A stretch of DNA of 64,000 bases from contig NZ_STGQ01000001.1 in the NCBI RefSeq assembly GCF_004916975.1, positions 644,993 through 708,992 of the forward strand, in the 5' to 3' direction. Position numbers and translations under genes: made by a program. Shown here piece by piece: positions 10,703 through 20,112 of this stretch. This stretch comes from Paenibacillus dokdonensis (GTDB taxonomy: Bacteria > Bacillota > Bacilli > Paenibacillales > Paenibacillaceae). How positions within the stretch are numbered: the first letter of the stretch is position 1; each line of letters begins with the position of its first letter. The notes below the pieces were generated by a model. The model searched no databases and was not told the DNA's origin. It saw nothing but the letters and a program-made list of their open reading frames with translations.

Positions 10703-11812
10703 TTGCGTTTGGTACCCGTTCGTAAGCTTCAGGAAGGAATGAGGATCGGCAAAAAGATATATAGTGACGAAGGAGTCATTCTTTTGGCCGATGGTGTTGT
10801 GTTGACAGCTCCGCTGATCCGACGGCTCATTGAGCTGGATATCGGCTATATTTATATAGAAGACGGTTTGACAGAAGGTATACATATTCCGGAAATGCTT
10901 CAAGAAGAAACACGCCGCAATGCCCTGCAGAATATTCGCAAGAATTTTCAGCGCCTGTCTGAAACTTCAAAGATGACAAAGGGGTATTTTCATCTGGGAA
11001 AAGATTTTAGCAAAGTGATGGAATCCATCCTGAGTGATGTCAGCTCCCAGGAGGAATCCATGATTTTGCTAATGGATATGAATACAGCGGATCAATATTT
11101 GTATAAACATTCCCTGAATGTATGCGTGTATACGCTCGTTCTCGGCATAGCCAACGGATATACGGAGGTGCAACTGATGGTGCTTGGACTCGGGGCACTT
11201 CTGCATGATATCGGAAAAACGCAAATCCCGCAGCGTGTACTGGTCAAGCCGCAGAAGCTGACAGATGAAGAGTTTCGGATGATACAGGCCCATACGGATA
11301 TCGGCTATAAGATATTAAAGGATGAGCCGAACATCCCTCTTCTTGCTGCGCACTGTGCTTTTCAGCATCATGAACGTCTGAACGGGAGCGGATATCCGCG
11401 TGGAATTCAGGGGGATGACATCCATGAGTACGCGCAGTGGGTGGCTCTCGCGGATTCCTATGATGCCATGACCTCACATCGTGTATACAGACCCGCTATG
11501 CTGCCGCATCAGGCCGTAGAGGTTCTGTATGCGGGTTCAGGTACTTTGTACGAACAAACAAAGCTGGAGCTGTTCCGGGACAGGGTAGTTATTTATCCGC
11601 CGGGATTGACCGTAAAATTAAGCACAGGCGAAACAGGCGTTGTATCCAGAATCCATCGGAGTACGCCGCATCGTCCTGTCATTCGAATCTTTGGCGATGC
11701 GGAAGGTCAAACTTTGCATACGCCTTATGAAATGGACCTGGCTCGCTCGCTGTCTGTCATTATTACAGAAGTGGATGCAGCGGATGCACAGCCCATTTCC
11801 TTGGAGCACTAA
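10703..11812 (+). CDS. HD-GYP domain cyclic-di-GMP phosphodiesterase
   Basis: 369 residues starting at TTG 10703 behind AGGAGAGG. The N-terminal 60 residues (LQEGMRIGKKIYSDEG) match the layout of the protein encoded at 6248-7297. The HD-GYP domain follows: LLHDIGK near 172, QHHERLNGSGYP near 225, LADSYDAM after it. All metal ligands appear intact, so cyclic-di-GMP hydrolysis is expected. The C-terminal tail of about 70 residues includes LSTGETGVV, also present in the paralogue. Downstream mmpl-type gene begins 12 bases later. Confidence 0.87.
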   Translation: MRLVPVRKLQEGMRIGKKIYSDEGVILLADGVVLTAPLIRRLIELDIGYIYIEDGLTEGIHIPEMLQEETRRNALQNIRKNFQRLSETSKMTKGYFHLGKDFSKVMESILSDVSSQEESMILLMDMNTADQYLYKHSLNVCVYTLVLGIANGYTEVQLMVLGLGALLHDIGKTQIPQRVLVKPQKLTDEEFRMIQAHTDIGYKILKDEPNIPLLAAHCAFQHHERLNGSGYPRGIQGDDIHEYAQWVALADSYDAMTSHRVYRPAMLPHQAVEVLYAGSGTLYEQTKLELFRDRVVIYPPGLTVKLSTGETGVVSRIHRSTPHRPVIRIFGDAEGQTLHTPYEMDLARSLSVIITEVDAADAQPISLEH

Positions 11813-11824
11813 GGAGGCAGATCC

Positions 11825-14056
11825 ATGAAGGAGCGACAGATCAAAGCACCGATTCGGCAGTGGGGCAGCATTATTTTCCGCTACCGCTGGGCTGTCGTTT
11901 TTGCATGGGTCTTTTTGATTTGCTTTCTCGGCTTTTTTGCCGTTCGTACGCCTTCCTTGCTTCAAGACAGCGGCTTTACACCCACCGGAAGTTCTTCTGA
12001 ACGCGGTATTGTTTTTCTGGAGGAAAAGCTGGGGATGTCGGCTGCTTCATTGGATATCGTGATGGAAAGCACATCCGGTGAAAATCTGACCACTTCCGAA
12101 GCACAGGCGAAAATATGGGAAGAGCTTGCTCCATTACGCGGTCAACTGTTCGTTCAGGATATGTATGCAAGTATCGTCTCCAGGCGTACGGGTGAAGACG
12201 CTGTTACAGCTTTTACCGTACTGCTCAATGAGACATCAAATGAAGCTTTAGGTCATTTTGAAGAGATTAAAGCAGCTGTACCGCAGATAAAGGGGACCCA
12301 TACATATATTACCGGCAATCTTGCCGTGTATCACGATATGAGCAGCGCAGTCAGGCATGATATTGTCCGGGCCGAGTCCTTCGGGATTCCGGCAGCTCTT
12401 CTGATTCTGCTGCTCTTGTTCGGCACGCTTCCCGCTGCGCTCCTGCCCATCGCGGTCGGACTTGGAAGTGTTGCCGTGACGATGGGCAGCCTTTATTTTG
12501 TGGCGGCCCAAGACGTACCGCTCAGCAACTTCCTGCCGAACATGGTGACTATGCTTGGACTTGCTGTAGGTATTGATTATGCATTGTTTATGGTGAGCCG
12601 TTTCCGGGAGGAACTGAAAAACAGGACGGTAGTGGATGCGCTGAATACGTCATGCAAGACTGCCGGCAGATCCTTGATGTATTCCGGCGGGGCTGTTATG
12701 GCCGGCCTGCTCGCACTGAATTTCATCCAGCTCCCTGTCTTCCGTTCTCTTGCTTTGGGGGGGATGCTGGTTGTGCTTGCATCAGTGCTGGCTGCAAGCA
12801 CACTTCTACCAGCGCTGCTTGGCATCCTAGGATACAGGATATTTGCCTGGCCGGTCAGATTTCGGAAAAAGAAGGAACATAACCGTGTCAGCAGTCAGGC
12901 CTGGATCCGGATTTCAGAGCTCATTATGGCGCGCCCGGTCGTAGTCGCCACCGTGGTTACGGTTGCCCTGTTGGCAGCTATACTACCAGCGCTGCATATG
13001 AAACTGGGGATTCCTTCAGCAGAGGTGCTTCCGCCGTCGTATGAATCCCGGTATGGTGCAGAACTGATGAAAAAGGCCTACGATATGAAAGAAGCTAACG
13101 CGATCACGGTCGCTGTCGAATTGAATCAGGATTATAAGGAGCCGGAGTCTATCTGGCAGATGAAATTATATATGTCCAAGCTCAGAGAACTCTCCGGGGT
13201 CCACCGAGTTGAAAGCTACGCCAGCTTCCTCAAGGAAGATTCCGATGTCATGAGCACCCAGCTGCAGAGCGAGATAGAGAAGCGTCATGCTGCCAGGGGG
13301 AATGCTGCGGTTATTGCCGTTGTGCCGGAGGGCGGCGAAACGGATCCGGCTACGGTGAAGCTGGTGCAAGAGCTTCGGCAGCATCCACCGGGAGAAATGA
13401 GTATCTATGTAACCGGTCCCCCGGCTTATAAGCTGGATATTATGGATAGAATCCAAAGCGGAATTCCTTATGTACTTATCACTGTTCTGCTGCTGACCTA
13501 TATCATTCTTTTTGCTGCTTTCCGGTCGGTTCTGCTGCCGCTGAAGGCGGTTGTGATGAACTTGCTGAGCCTTGGAGCCAGCTTCGGACTGGTTACACTT
13601 GTTTTTCAGCGAGGGTATGGGGCTGACTGGCTTCAAGTCAGTTACACCGGCAGCGTGTTTGCCGTATTACCCGTTCTCATTTTCTGTGTGGTATTTGGAA
13701 TTTCGATGGATTACGAAGTGATGATGCTGTCACGGATTGCGGAGGCATACAGTAAGGAAAGGAATAATGAACGGAGCACAGCCATAGGATTGCAGAGAAC
13801 CGGGGGGATGATCACCGGGGCGGCCCTTATACTAGCTGTTGTTGCAGGTGCGTTCATGTTTACGGACAATGAATTAATGAAAGCACTGGGGCTTGGTCTA
13901 ACCGCCTCTGTTCTGATTGATGTGACAATCGTCCGGATTCTGCTGGTGCCTGCTTTGATGAAGCTTTTAGGCAAAGCCAACTGGTGGCTTCCTGGCTGGC
14001 TGTCCTTTTTTGAGAGGTCCGAGCACGAAGTCGTGCAGGGAGACTCTGATCGATAA
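11825..14056 (+). CDS. MMPL family (RND-type) transporter
   Basis: 743 residues behind AAGGAGGCAG. The protein has a duplicated layout: one membrane helix near residue 25, an extracytoplasmic domain, five helices (about 180-340), then the pattern repeats with helices near 370 and 545-715. GIDYALFMVSRFREE and GISMDYEVMMLSRI are the paired conserved helix motifs. Such proteins export lipids or hydrophobic compounds by proton motive force; B. subtilis YdfJ is similar. The substrate cannot be told from sequence. Confidence 0.88.
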   Translation: MKERQIKAPIRQWGSIIFRYRWAVVFAWVFLICFLGFFAVRTPSLLQDSGFTPTGSSSERGIVFLEEKLGMSAASLDIVMESTSGENLTTSEAQAKIWEELAPLRGQLFVQDMYASIVSRRTGEDAVTAFTVLLNETSNEALGHFEEIKAAVPQIKGTHTYITGNLAVYHDMSSAVRHDIVRAESFGIPAALLILLLLFGTLPAALLPIAVGLGSVAVTMGSLYFVAAQDVPLSNFLPNMVTMLGLAVGIDYALFMVSRFREELKNRTVVDALNTSCKTAGRSLMYSGGAVMAGLLALNFIQLPVFRSLALGGMLVVLASVLAASTLLPALLGILGYRIFAWPVRFRKKKEHNRVSSQAWIRISELIMARPVVVATVVTVALLAAILPALHMKLGIPSAEVLPPSYESRYGAELMKKAYDMKEANAITVAVELNQDYKEPESIWQMKLYMSKLRELSGVHRVESYASFLKEDSDVMSTQLQSEIEKRHAARGNAAVIAVVPEGGETDPATVKLVQELRQHPPGEMSIYVTGPPAYKLDIMDRIQSGIPYVLITVLLLTYIILFAAFRSVLLPLKAVVMNLLSLGASFGLVTLVFQRGYGADWLQVSYTGSVFAVLPVLIFCVVFGISMDYEVMMLSRIAEAYSKERNNERSTAIGLQRTGGMITGAALILAVVAGAFMFTDNELMKALGLGLTASVLIDVTIVRILLVPALMKLLGKANWWLPGWLSFFERSEHEVVQGDSDR

Positions 14057-14179
14057 GGGAAGCAGGCGGAGAGTTTTTGTTCACTTCATGGTATGATAAA
14101 AGGAAGCGTATCTGCCGAATTGTGTTTCCAAACCGGAACACGTCTGGAGAAACAGTCTGCAATAATTGCCTGCTTGGAT

Positions 14180-14297
14180 GAATCAATTTCATAACTCACT
14201 CAAACGATAAATTTGAAACTATATATATACCAATAAAACCGTTTGGATCTATATATAGCCTTGATTGAAGCTGCTTAAGGTATTATGAAATTGATTC
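14180..14297. repeat. 118-bp element with perfect 15-bp terminal inverted repeats
   Basis: GAATCAATTTCATAA at 14180-14194 is the exact reverse complement of TTATGAAATTGATTC at 14283-14297. Nested inside, a TA-rich near-palindrome spans 14219-14258 (arms CTATATATATACCA and TGGATCTATATATAG), and CAAACG / CGTTTG form a further pair. It lies directly upstream of the radical SAM gene; it could be a small mobile element, an operator or an RNA leader. Confidence 0.6.
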
Positions 14298-14333
14298 GGA
14301 TGGGTTAAATAAAGAAATAAGGTGAGGAATAGA

Positions 14334-15446
14334 ATGAATACTGTAAAACTGTCGCCTATCAATGATCCTTGGGATCCTATTGTTTCGCTCCGAGCATATG
14401 GACGTCATGTGCTGACGAGTGTGGAAATGACAGTCACTCATTTATGCAACATGCGTTGTGAGCATTGCGCCGTAGGAGATATGCTCGTTATGAAGGAAGC
14501 GGATTTTTTGCCGCTTGATCTGATGCTGAAAAAATTGGATGAGGTTGAGCATTTACAAACGATCAGTCTGACAGGGGGCGAGCCGTCCTTCCGCGAAAAG
14601 ACTGTGAATGAGGTCATTGTGCCTCTGCTCCGCTACGCCAAAGAACGCGGCGTTCGGACGCAGATTAATTCCAATCTGACTCTGGATATTAGCCGGTACG
14701 AGAAGATGCTTCCGTATCTGGATGTGATGCATATTTCATTCAATTATTTAAATGGCGACGATTTCCATGAGGTGGGCTTTGCCAACAGCAATCATCCAGT
14801 TCCGAAGGAAACGGCTTACCGTATGTACGATAAAATGATGGAGAATTCCGTCAAACTCAGCGAAGCGGGGATGTTTATTTCAGCCGAGTCGATGATTAAT
14901 TATCGTACGCATACAAAGCTGGCTGGAATTCACAAACTAATACAGGAAATGGGCTGCAAGCGTCATGAAGTTCATCCGATGTATGCTTCCAATTTTGCTA
15001 GCACCCTGCCGGTGCTTTCACTGGAGGAAACTCGGAAGGCTATTGATTCTTTGCTGGACGTCCGTGACCCGGAGATGTGGATGCTGTTTGGAACCCTGCC
15101 GTTTTTTGCGTGCAGCAGTAATCCCGATGAAATGAAGCTTATCCGCCGTCTAGCGTCGGAGCCGAATGTAACCGTCCGGAATGATCCGGATGGGCGCAAC
15201 CGTGTCAATGTCAACTTGTTTTCCGGAGATATATATGTGACCGACTTTTCAGATGTTCCTCCATTCGGAAATATTCAGACCAGTCGGCTTGATGATATTT
15301 TCAATGCTTGGCAAATGGATCATCCGCTGAACAAAACGATCAACTGCCATTGTGATGCGGCAGGATGCTGCGGACCGAATTTACTGGTGAAGGACATGTA
15401 TTATAAGAATACGGATTTTAGCATAAGGCAAGCTAACATATTATAA
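14334..15446 (+). CDS. YfkAB-type radical SAM protein with CxCxxxxC motif
   Basis: 370 residues from ATG 14334, eight bases after an AAGGTGAGG site. The radical SAM cysteines are in HLCNMRCEHCAVGD (CxxxCxxC spacing), with the SAM-binding SLTGGEPS downstream. The C-terminus carries NCHCDAAGCC, the CxCxxxxC motif that names the YfkAB family, likely an additional Fe-S ligand site. The reaction is unknown. It has its own upstream dyad element and is followed by a membrane-protein gene. Confidence 0.88.
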   Translation: MNTVKLSPINDPWDPIVSLRAYGRHVLTSVEMTVTHLCNMRCEHCAVGDMLVMKEADFLPLDLMLKKLDEVEHLQTISLTGGEPSFREKTVNEVIVPLLRYAKERGVRTQINSNLTLDISRYEKMLPYLDVMHISFNYLNGDDFHEVGFANSNHPVPKETAYRMYDKMMENSVKLSEAGMFISAESMINYRTHTKLAGIHKLIQEMGCKRHEVHPMYASNFASTLPVLSLEETRKAIDSLLDVRDPEMWMLFGTLPFFACSSNPDEMKLIRRLASEPNVTVRNDPDGRNRVNVNLFSGDIYVTDFSDVPPFGNIQTSRLDDIFNAWQMDHPLNKTINCHCDAAGCCGPNLLVKDMYYKNTDFSIRQANIL

Positions 15447-15463
15447 GAAATGGGGCGTTTCAT

Positions 15464-16819
15464 TTGGACGGGGAGTTAGAAATAGGCAAGCTATTATACA
15501 ACCTTTTCCTGGTTTTGCTGCTTGTATTCTTTAACGGAGTATTTGTCGCGGCGGAGTTCTCGCTTGTAAAGATGCGCCAGTCCAGGCTGACGCAGCTGGT
15601 GAGCGAAGGCAACCGCATGGCAACTTATGCTTTAAAAGTAAACAATAAGCTGGATGCCTATTTATCCGCTACCCAATTTGGGATTACGCTGGCATCCCTG
15701 GGACTGGGCTGGATTGGCGAGCCTGCCATATCGCATCTCCTGGTACAGCCGCTCATGTATAAAGCAGGGATTACGGACCGCACGTTGATTGCAACGGTGT
15801 CCGTTATTATCGGATTCTGTATTATTACCTTTCTACATATCGTTCTTGGAGAGCTTGCACCAAAGTCTCTGGCGATTCAGAAAACAGAAGGGGCAGCGCT
15901 GCTTTTATCCGCTCCGTTGATGCTTTTCTATAAAATATTTTTCCCGTTCATTTGGCTGCTTAACGCATCCGCTAATGTGATTTTGCGGTTATTCGGCGTA
16001 CAGCCGGCAACGGAATCAGAAGCTGCGCATTCTGAAGAGGAAATCCGCATATTAATGAATCAGAGTGCCAAAAGCGGAGTGATCGACAAGGATGAGATGA
16101 AGTTGATGGACAACATCTTTGAATTCTCCGATCTGCTGGCGCGCGAAATCATGCTGCCCCGTACGGATATGGACTGCCTGTACACGAACAATACGCTTGA
16201 AGAGAATCTCAGAATCATCAATGAAACGAAGCATTCCCGCTATCCTATTGCCGTGGAGGACAAGGATCAGATACTCGGATTTGTGCATATTACTGATTTT
16301 TTACTTGCAGATGAAGAGCATCAGAAAGAACTCACTTCGCTCGTACGGCCGATCCTGAATGTACCCGAGTCAATGGAGATCAGCCATGTACTCCGTCTGA
16401 TGCAGAAGAAGCATGCCCAGCTGACACTGGTTGTGGATGAGTACGGAGGTACTGCTGGGATACTGACCGCTGAAGAAATTCTGGAAGAGATCGTAGGCGA
16501 GTTGTATGACGAATTTGAAGATGAGCGGCCTGATGTAGAGATTCAGGAGGACTTCATCTCCGTCGACGGACGTATGCTGATTGAAGATGTGAACGATCTG
16601 ACAGGCGTTATTATCGAGGATGATGAAGTGGACTCCATCGGCGGCTGGCTGTTCAAGGAATTGCAAGGCAATCCGGTTAAGGGCATGATGATTCAAATGA
16701 ATAATTTTATTTTTGAGGTCGAAGAATCTACGAGACTCCGGATTACCCGGGTCAACATCCATCGCGTTGCCGCAGCCGACACAACAAGCGAAGGAGAAGG
16801 GGCGGACAACGAGGATTAA
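15464..16819 (+). CDS. CNNM/CBS-domain membrane protein (TlyC/CorC family)
   Basis: 451 residues from TTG 15464. The CNNM (DUF21) region with about four membrane helices covers residues 1-190 and contains FNGVFVAAEFSLVK and a GELAPKSLA motif. A CBS pair follows (about 215-335), then a CorC_HlyC domain (about 350-430). Family members are linked to magnesium and cobalt efflux; the name hemolysin is historical. It is 10 bases upstream of the next membrane-protein gene, probably in one operon. Confidence 0.87.
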   Translation: MDGELEIGKLLYNLFLVLLLVFFNGVFVAAEFSLVKMRQSRLTQLVSEGNRMATYALKVNNKLDAYLSATQFGITLASLGLGWIGEPAISHLLVQPLMYKAGITDRTLIATVSVIIGFCIITFLHIVLGELAPKSLAIQKTEGAALLLSAPLMLFYKIFFPFIWLLNASANVILRLFGVQPATESEAAHSEEEIRILMNQSAKSGVIDKDEMKLMDNIFEFSDLLAREIMLPRTDMDCLYTNNTLEENLRIINETKHSRYPIAVEDKDQILGFVHITDFLLADEEHQKELTSLVRPILNVPESMEISHVLRLMQKKHAQLTLVVDEYGGTAGILTAEEILEEIVGELYDEFEDERPDVEIQEDFISVDGRMLIEDVNDLTGVIIEDDEVDSIGGWLFKELQGNPVKGMMIQMNNFIFEVEESTRLRITRVNIHRVAAADTTSEGEGADNED

Positions 16820-16829
16820 GAGGTGATTA

Positions 16830-17861
16830 ATGTCAGGGAAACAGCTGCTTCTCATCGGAATCGGGCTTTTACTGCTGTATATTCTGTTTACGGCGGGAGC
16901 ACCGTTTCTGCTGGCTGCCCTGGTTGCCATTTCACTGGAGCCTATTCATGGCATGATAATGTCCAAATTGAAATGGAACCGGGTTGCGGCCGCTTCCTTC
17001 ACATGTACCTTGTTTCTGCTTCTGGTTCTGCTTCTGGTGTACATGCTGGGACTGCAGGTATTTGGTCAGCTTGTGGATTACTGGAAGAACGCCCCTTCGT
17101 ATTTTGCGGCTGCCAACGAATTTACGCAGAATACCATGATACAAGCCCGGGGGTGGCTTGACCGCATTCAACCTGATCTGGCTGAAAGTCTAAGAGTCTT
17201 TCTTTCGAATGTTACGCAGTACGCGGAGTCTTTTGCGAACACATTATCCTCCACGTTCTTGAATTTTGCAAAAGGTATTCCCGGTACTTTCGTGTTTTTC
17301 GTCGTATTCTTTGTCGCAGTGTACTTATTCAGCTATGGTCTGCCCACGCTTCGCTCAGGACTGCTATCCCTGTTTGAAGAGGAGATGCAAGGGCAGATTC
17401 AGCAGGTACTGCAGAGCTTGAAAAGATCGATTTTCGGTTTTATACAGGCCCAGATGATACTCAGTGCCTTCACGTATGTCGTCACGTTGACAGGTCTGCT
17501 CATTCTAAACATTCATTACCCGCTTGCGATCGCCATGCTGATCATGTTCGTGGATATTTTGCCAATACTTGGCGTTGGCTCTGTCCTCATTCCATGGGCT
17601 GTCTATTTGTTTATTGTAGGGGACTCCTATACAGGCTTCGGGCTGTCGCTTCTCTTTATTGTCATTACTGTGGCAAGGCGGGTTATCGAACCGAAGGTAA
17701 TAGGCGATTCCGTCGGGATCGGAGCGCTTTCAGCGCTGGTAAGCATGTACATTGGCTTTAAATTGGTCGGGGTGATTGGTGTATTCATCGGCCCCCTGGT
17801 GGTTATTATCTATTCGGCTGTCCGCAAAGCTGGATTATTTCAGATCAAAATCAAGTTATAG
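16830..17861 (+). CDS. AI-2E family permease, YtvI-like
   Basis: 343 residues with about seven membrane helices and the AI-2E transport domain, including FVDILPILGVGSVLIPWA near residue 245. YtvI is the sporulation-linked member in Bacilli, and in B. subtilis it sits near fxsA and citZ; this copy lies over 20 kb from those genes. The RBS AAGAGGTG precedes ATG 16830. Transport substrate unknown. A strong terminator follows. Confidence 0.8.
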   Translation: MSGKQLLLIGIGLLLLYILFTAGAPFLLAALVAISLEPIHGMIMSKLKWNRVAAASFTCTLFLLLVLLLVYMLGLQVFGQLVDYWKNAPSYFAAANEFTQNTMIQARGWLDRIQPDLAESLRVFLSNVTQYAESFANTLSSTFLNFAKGIPGTFVFFVVFFVAVYLFSYGLPTLRSGLLSLFEEEMQGQIQQVLQSLKRSIFGFIQAQMILSAFTYVVTLTGLLILNIHYPLAIAMLIMFVDILPILGVGSVLIPWAVYLFIVGDSYTGFGLSLLFIVITVARRVIEPKVIGDSVGIGALSALVSMYIGFKLVGVIGVFIGPLVVIIYSAVRKAGLFQIKIKL

Positions 17862-17864
17862 GAT

Positions 17865-17918
17865 AAAGAACTCCCTGGACAAGTTTCGGCTTGTTTCGAG
17901 GGAGTTCTTTGTTTTTTT
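17865..17918 (+). terminator. Terminator after the YtvI-like gene
   Basis: AAAGAACTCCCT at 17865 pairs with AGGGAGTTCTTT, followed by G and seven T. Confidence 0.9.
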
Positions 17919-18028
17919 CGTAAATTTTTGTTCAGTTTCCACGAATGCCTCATATGTTAGTTACGAAGAGACTGATGGCTTTTTCGTGTCATCGGCCTGA
18001 TACCTTGATACAGAAGGAGGAGCCTTTG

Positions 18029-18259
18029 GTGAATGTGAACAACCAGGTGCGAGTCTATAAGCCCTTCATAGGGCCGTTTGATCCATGTCCGCCAATGCTT
18101 TACAGAACATATGTCATTCCGCCAAACCAATATATCACATTTCAACCACTGGATTGGCCGCAGTTCAGTCTGCAGGAAGCTTTAACTAGAGGGACGCTGT
18201 GGCCTAACTTGTACAGCCCATACAGTCCGAACCGGAGCGTACAGGAGGGGGAAGCCTGA
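18029..18259 (+). CDS. cotJA: Spore coat associated protein CotJA
   Basis: About 76 residues, Pro-rich (PFIGPFDPCPPM and YSPYSPN), matching CotJA in size and layout. I choose GTG 18029, eight bases after AAGGAGGAG; TTG 18026 is an alternative. CotJA is required for CotJC to join the inner spore coat. The stop overlaps the cotJB start (TGATG). A CATATGTTA at 17953-17961 fits the -10 of late mother-cell sigma factors, but no convincing -35 partner is seen. Confidence 0.9.
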   Translation: MNVNNQVRVYKPFIGPFDPCPPMLYRTYVIPPNQYITFQPLDWPQFSLQEALTRGTLWPNLYSPYSPNRSVQEGEA

Positions 18260-18582
18260 TGTCGGAAAATCTGAATCCTGAACATGTAAGTCCGGCAAAT
18301 ATGAAACCGGAAACGCAAAAGGGTGCAGCGATCGATCAGCGGTATTATGAGCTTTTGGAAAAGATCCAGGTCGTTGATTTTGCTTTGGTCGAGCTGAACC
18401 TGTATCTGGACACCCATCCGGATGATTTGAAAAGCGTTGAACAGTATAACCGGCTTGCCCAGGAACGTATTCCGCTCGTCAGACAATTTCAGGAGCTGTA
18501 CGGACCATTGATGAATTTTGGGCATGCCTATTCCAGGTTTCCGTTTGAATGGCCGCAAGCACCTTGGCCATGGCAGGTATAA
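18259..18582 (+). CDS. cotJB: Spore coat protein CotJB
   Basis: 107 residues, typical of CotJB. Sequence such as YYELLEKIQVVDFALVEL and a C-terminal FEWPQAPWPWQV are family features. A small coat protein made in the mother cell during sporulation, with function not defined biochemically. It sits between cotJA (one-base overlap) and cotJC (35 bases later), as in B. subtilis. Confidence 0.93.
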   Translation: MSENLNPEHVSPANMKPETQKGAAIDQRYYELLEKIQVVDFALVELNLYLDTHPDDLKSVEQYNRLAQERIPLVRQFQELYGPLMNFGHAYSRFPFEWPQAPWPWQV

Positions 18583-18617
18583 CGAGACTTTATTCTTAAA
18601 GGAGGCTGTCCAAACTC

Positions 18618-19187
18618 ATGTGGGTGTATGAGAAGAAGCTGCAGTATCCGGTTCGTGTCAGCAAATGCGATCCGACAATGGCGAAATATTTGCTCGAGCA
18701 GTATGGAGGCGCTGATGGTGAATTGGCAGCGGCCCTGCGCTATTTAAATCAGCGCTACACCATTCCTGATAAAGTTATTGGCGTATTGAACGATATTGGC
18801 ACCGAAGAATTCGCCCACTTGGAAATGATTGCGACGATGGTCTATAAATTGACGAAGGATGCCACCGTCGAGCAACTTGAATGCGCTGGCCTTGGCGCCC
18901 ATTATGCCGCTCATGACAAGGCCCTTTTCTATAATAATGCTTCTGGAGTGCCATTTACAGCAGCTTATATCCAAGCTAAAGGTGATCCGCTTGCGGACCT
19001 GTATGAAGATATTGCAGCGGAGGAGAAGGCTCGGGCTACATATCAATGGCTGATCGATATGACGGATGATGTAGATCTGCAGGACAGCTTGAAGTTTCTG
19101 CGCGAGCGTGAGATTGTTCATGCAACCCGTTTCAGGGAAGCGGTGGAGATCATTAAGGATGATCGTACTCAGAAGAGAATCTTCTGA
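18618..19187 (+). CDS. cotJC: Spore coat manganese catalase-like protein CotJC
   Basis: 189 residues of the manganese-catalase, ferritin-like fold. Metal-ligand type motifs are visible: TEEFAHLEM near 62, AAEEKARATYQW near 137 and REREIVHATRF near 165. It is a structural and possibly protective coat protein. AAAGGAGGCTG precedes the ATG. Last gene of cotJABC, followed by a hairpin. Confidence 0.95.
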   Translation: MWVYEKKLQYPVRVSKCDPTMAKYLLEQYGGADGELAAALRYLNQRYTIPDKVIGVLNDIGTEEFAHLEMIATMVYKLTKDATVEQLECAGLGAHYAAHDKALFYNNASGVPFTAAYIQAKGDPLADLYEDIAAEEKARATYQWLIDMTDDVDLQDSLKFLREREIVHATRFREAVEIIKDDRTQKRIF

Positions 19188-19216
19188 ACAAATGAAAAAA
19201 AGGCTTGGGTAGAATA

Positions 19217-19250
19217 AGGCGTTCCTGCCACAGGGCGCCTGTTTGTTTGG
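19217..19250 (+). terminator. Probable terminator of cotJABC
   Basis: AGGCG-TT-CCTG pairs with CAGG-G-CGCCT, followed by GTTTGTTTGG. Confidence 0.5.
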
Positions 19251-19345
19251 TTTACAACCGGGTAGGGCTTCCCTTATGATAGGCTATAAGCAAGGCGCCA
19301 GACCGTATGCGCACACCGAAGTGACAGAAGGGACGATGCTAATTG

Positions 19346-20047
19346 ATGAGTAACCCAAGTAAACTGACCAGGCCTGAGGCAATGATTTTTGATATGGATG
19401 GAACATTATTTCAAACTGAATCCGTACTTCTGCCTGCATACCACAAGCTGTTCGACACGCTGCGAAGTGAAGGCTTGTATACGTCGCCAACACCTCCGGA
19501 AGAACGGATGCTGGGCAGCCTAGGTATGCTTCTGGAAGATATATGGAAGGTTGTTATGCCAGATGGCAGTGTACAAGCCCATAACCGGGCCAATGAACTG
19601 CTGCTTCAGCTTGAACTGGAGGGATTGGCCGGCGGTGAGACGTTGCTGTATCCGGAAGTCAAGGCAACGCTGGAAGCATTGCATAAGCAAGGTGTAAAGC
19701 TGTATGTTGCGAGCAACGGATTGGAGCATTATATCAGCGGTATCGTGGATACACATGAACTGGCTAATCTTTTTGATGGACTGTACAGCGCAGGCAAGCA
19801 AGGCACGCTTTCCAAAGTGGATTTGGTGAAAATACTGCTTGAGCAGGAACAGGTTCATTCCGCATGGATGGTGGGAGACCGCTCTTCGGACGTGGAAGCC
19901 GGAAAGAAAAATGATCTCGGTGTAATTGGCTGCGCTTATGCCGGATTTGGTAATCATGACGAGCTAAAGGGATCGGATGTACGGATATCCTCTTTCTCGG
20001 AGCTTCTGAAACTGTATGATGAAGCCGAAGCGGTATCGATTACATAA
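19346..20047 (+). CDS. HAD family hydrolase
   Basis: About 233 residues. All four haloacid-dehalogenase motifs are visible: DMDGTLF near residue 15, ASNG near 127, TLSKVDLV with the lysine near 155, and GDRSSDVEAG near 177. The cap inserted after motif I places it with phosphoglycolate-phosphatase-like enzymes; substrate unknown. ATG 19346 is preferred; an adjacent TTG at 19343 is nearer the GAAGGGA site. It is convergent with the yhe operon and shares a terminator with it. Confidence 0.85.
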   Translation: MSNPSKLTRPEAMIFDMDGTLFQTESVLLPAYHKLFDTLRSEGLYTSPTPPEERMLGSLGMLLEDIWKVVMPDGSVQAHNRANELLLQLELEGLAGGETLLYPEVKATLEALHKQGVKLYVASNGLEHYISGIVDTHELANLFDGLYSAGKQGTLSKVDLVKILLEQEQVHSAWMVGDRSSDVEAGKKNDLGVIGCAYAGFGNHDELKGSDVRISSFSELLKLYDEAEAVSIT

Positions 20048-20072
20048 TGATTTTGAATACAAATGAAAGAAG

Positions 20073-20112
20073 CCAACAGGCCGCAGGTTTACTGCGGTTT
20101 GTTGGTTTTTTT
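20073..20112. terminator. Bidirectional terminator between HAD gene and yhe operon
   Basis: CCAACAGGCCGCA pairs with TGCGGTTTGTTGG, with a T-run to the plus side. It overlaps the last codons of the minus-strand gene ending at 20089. Confidence 0.85.
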
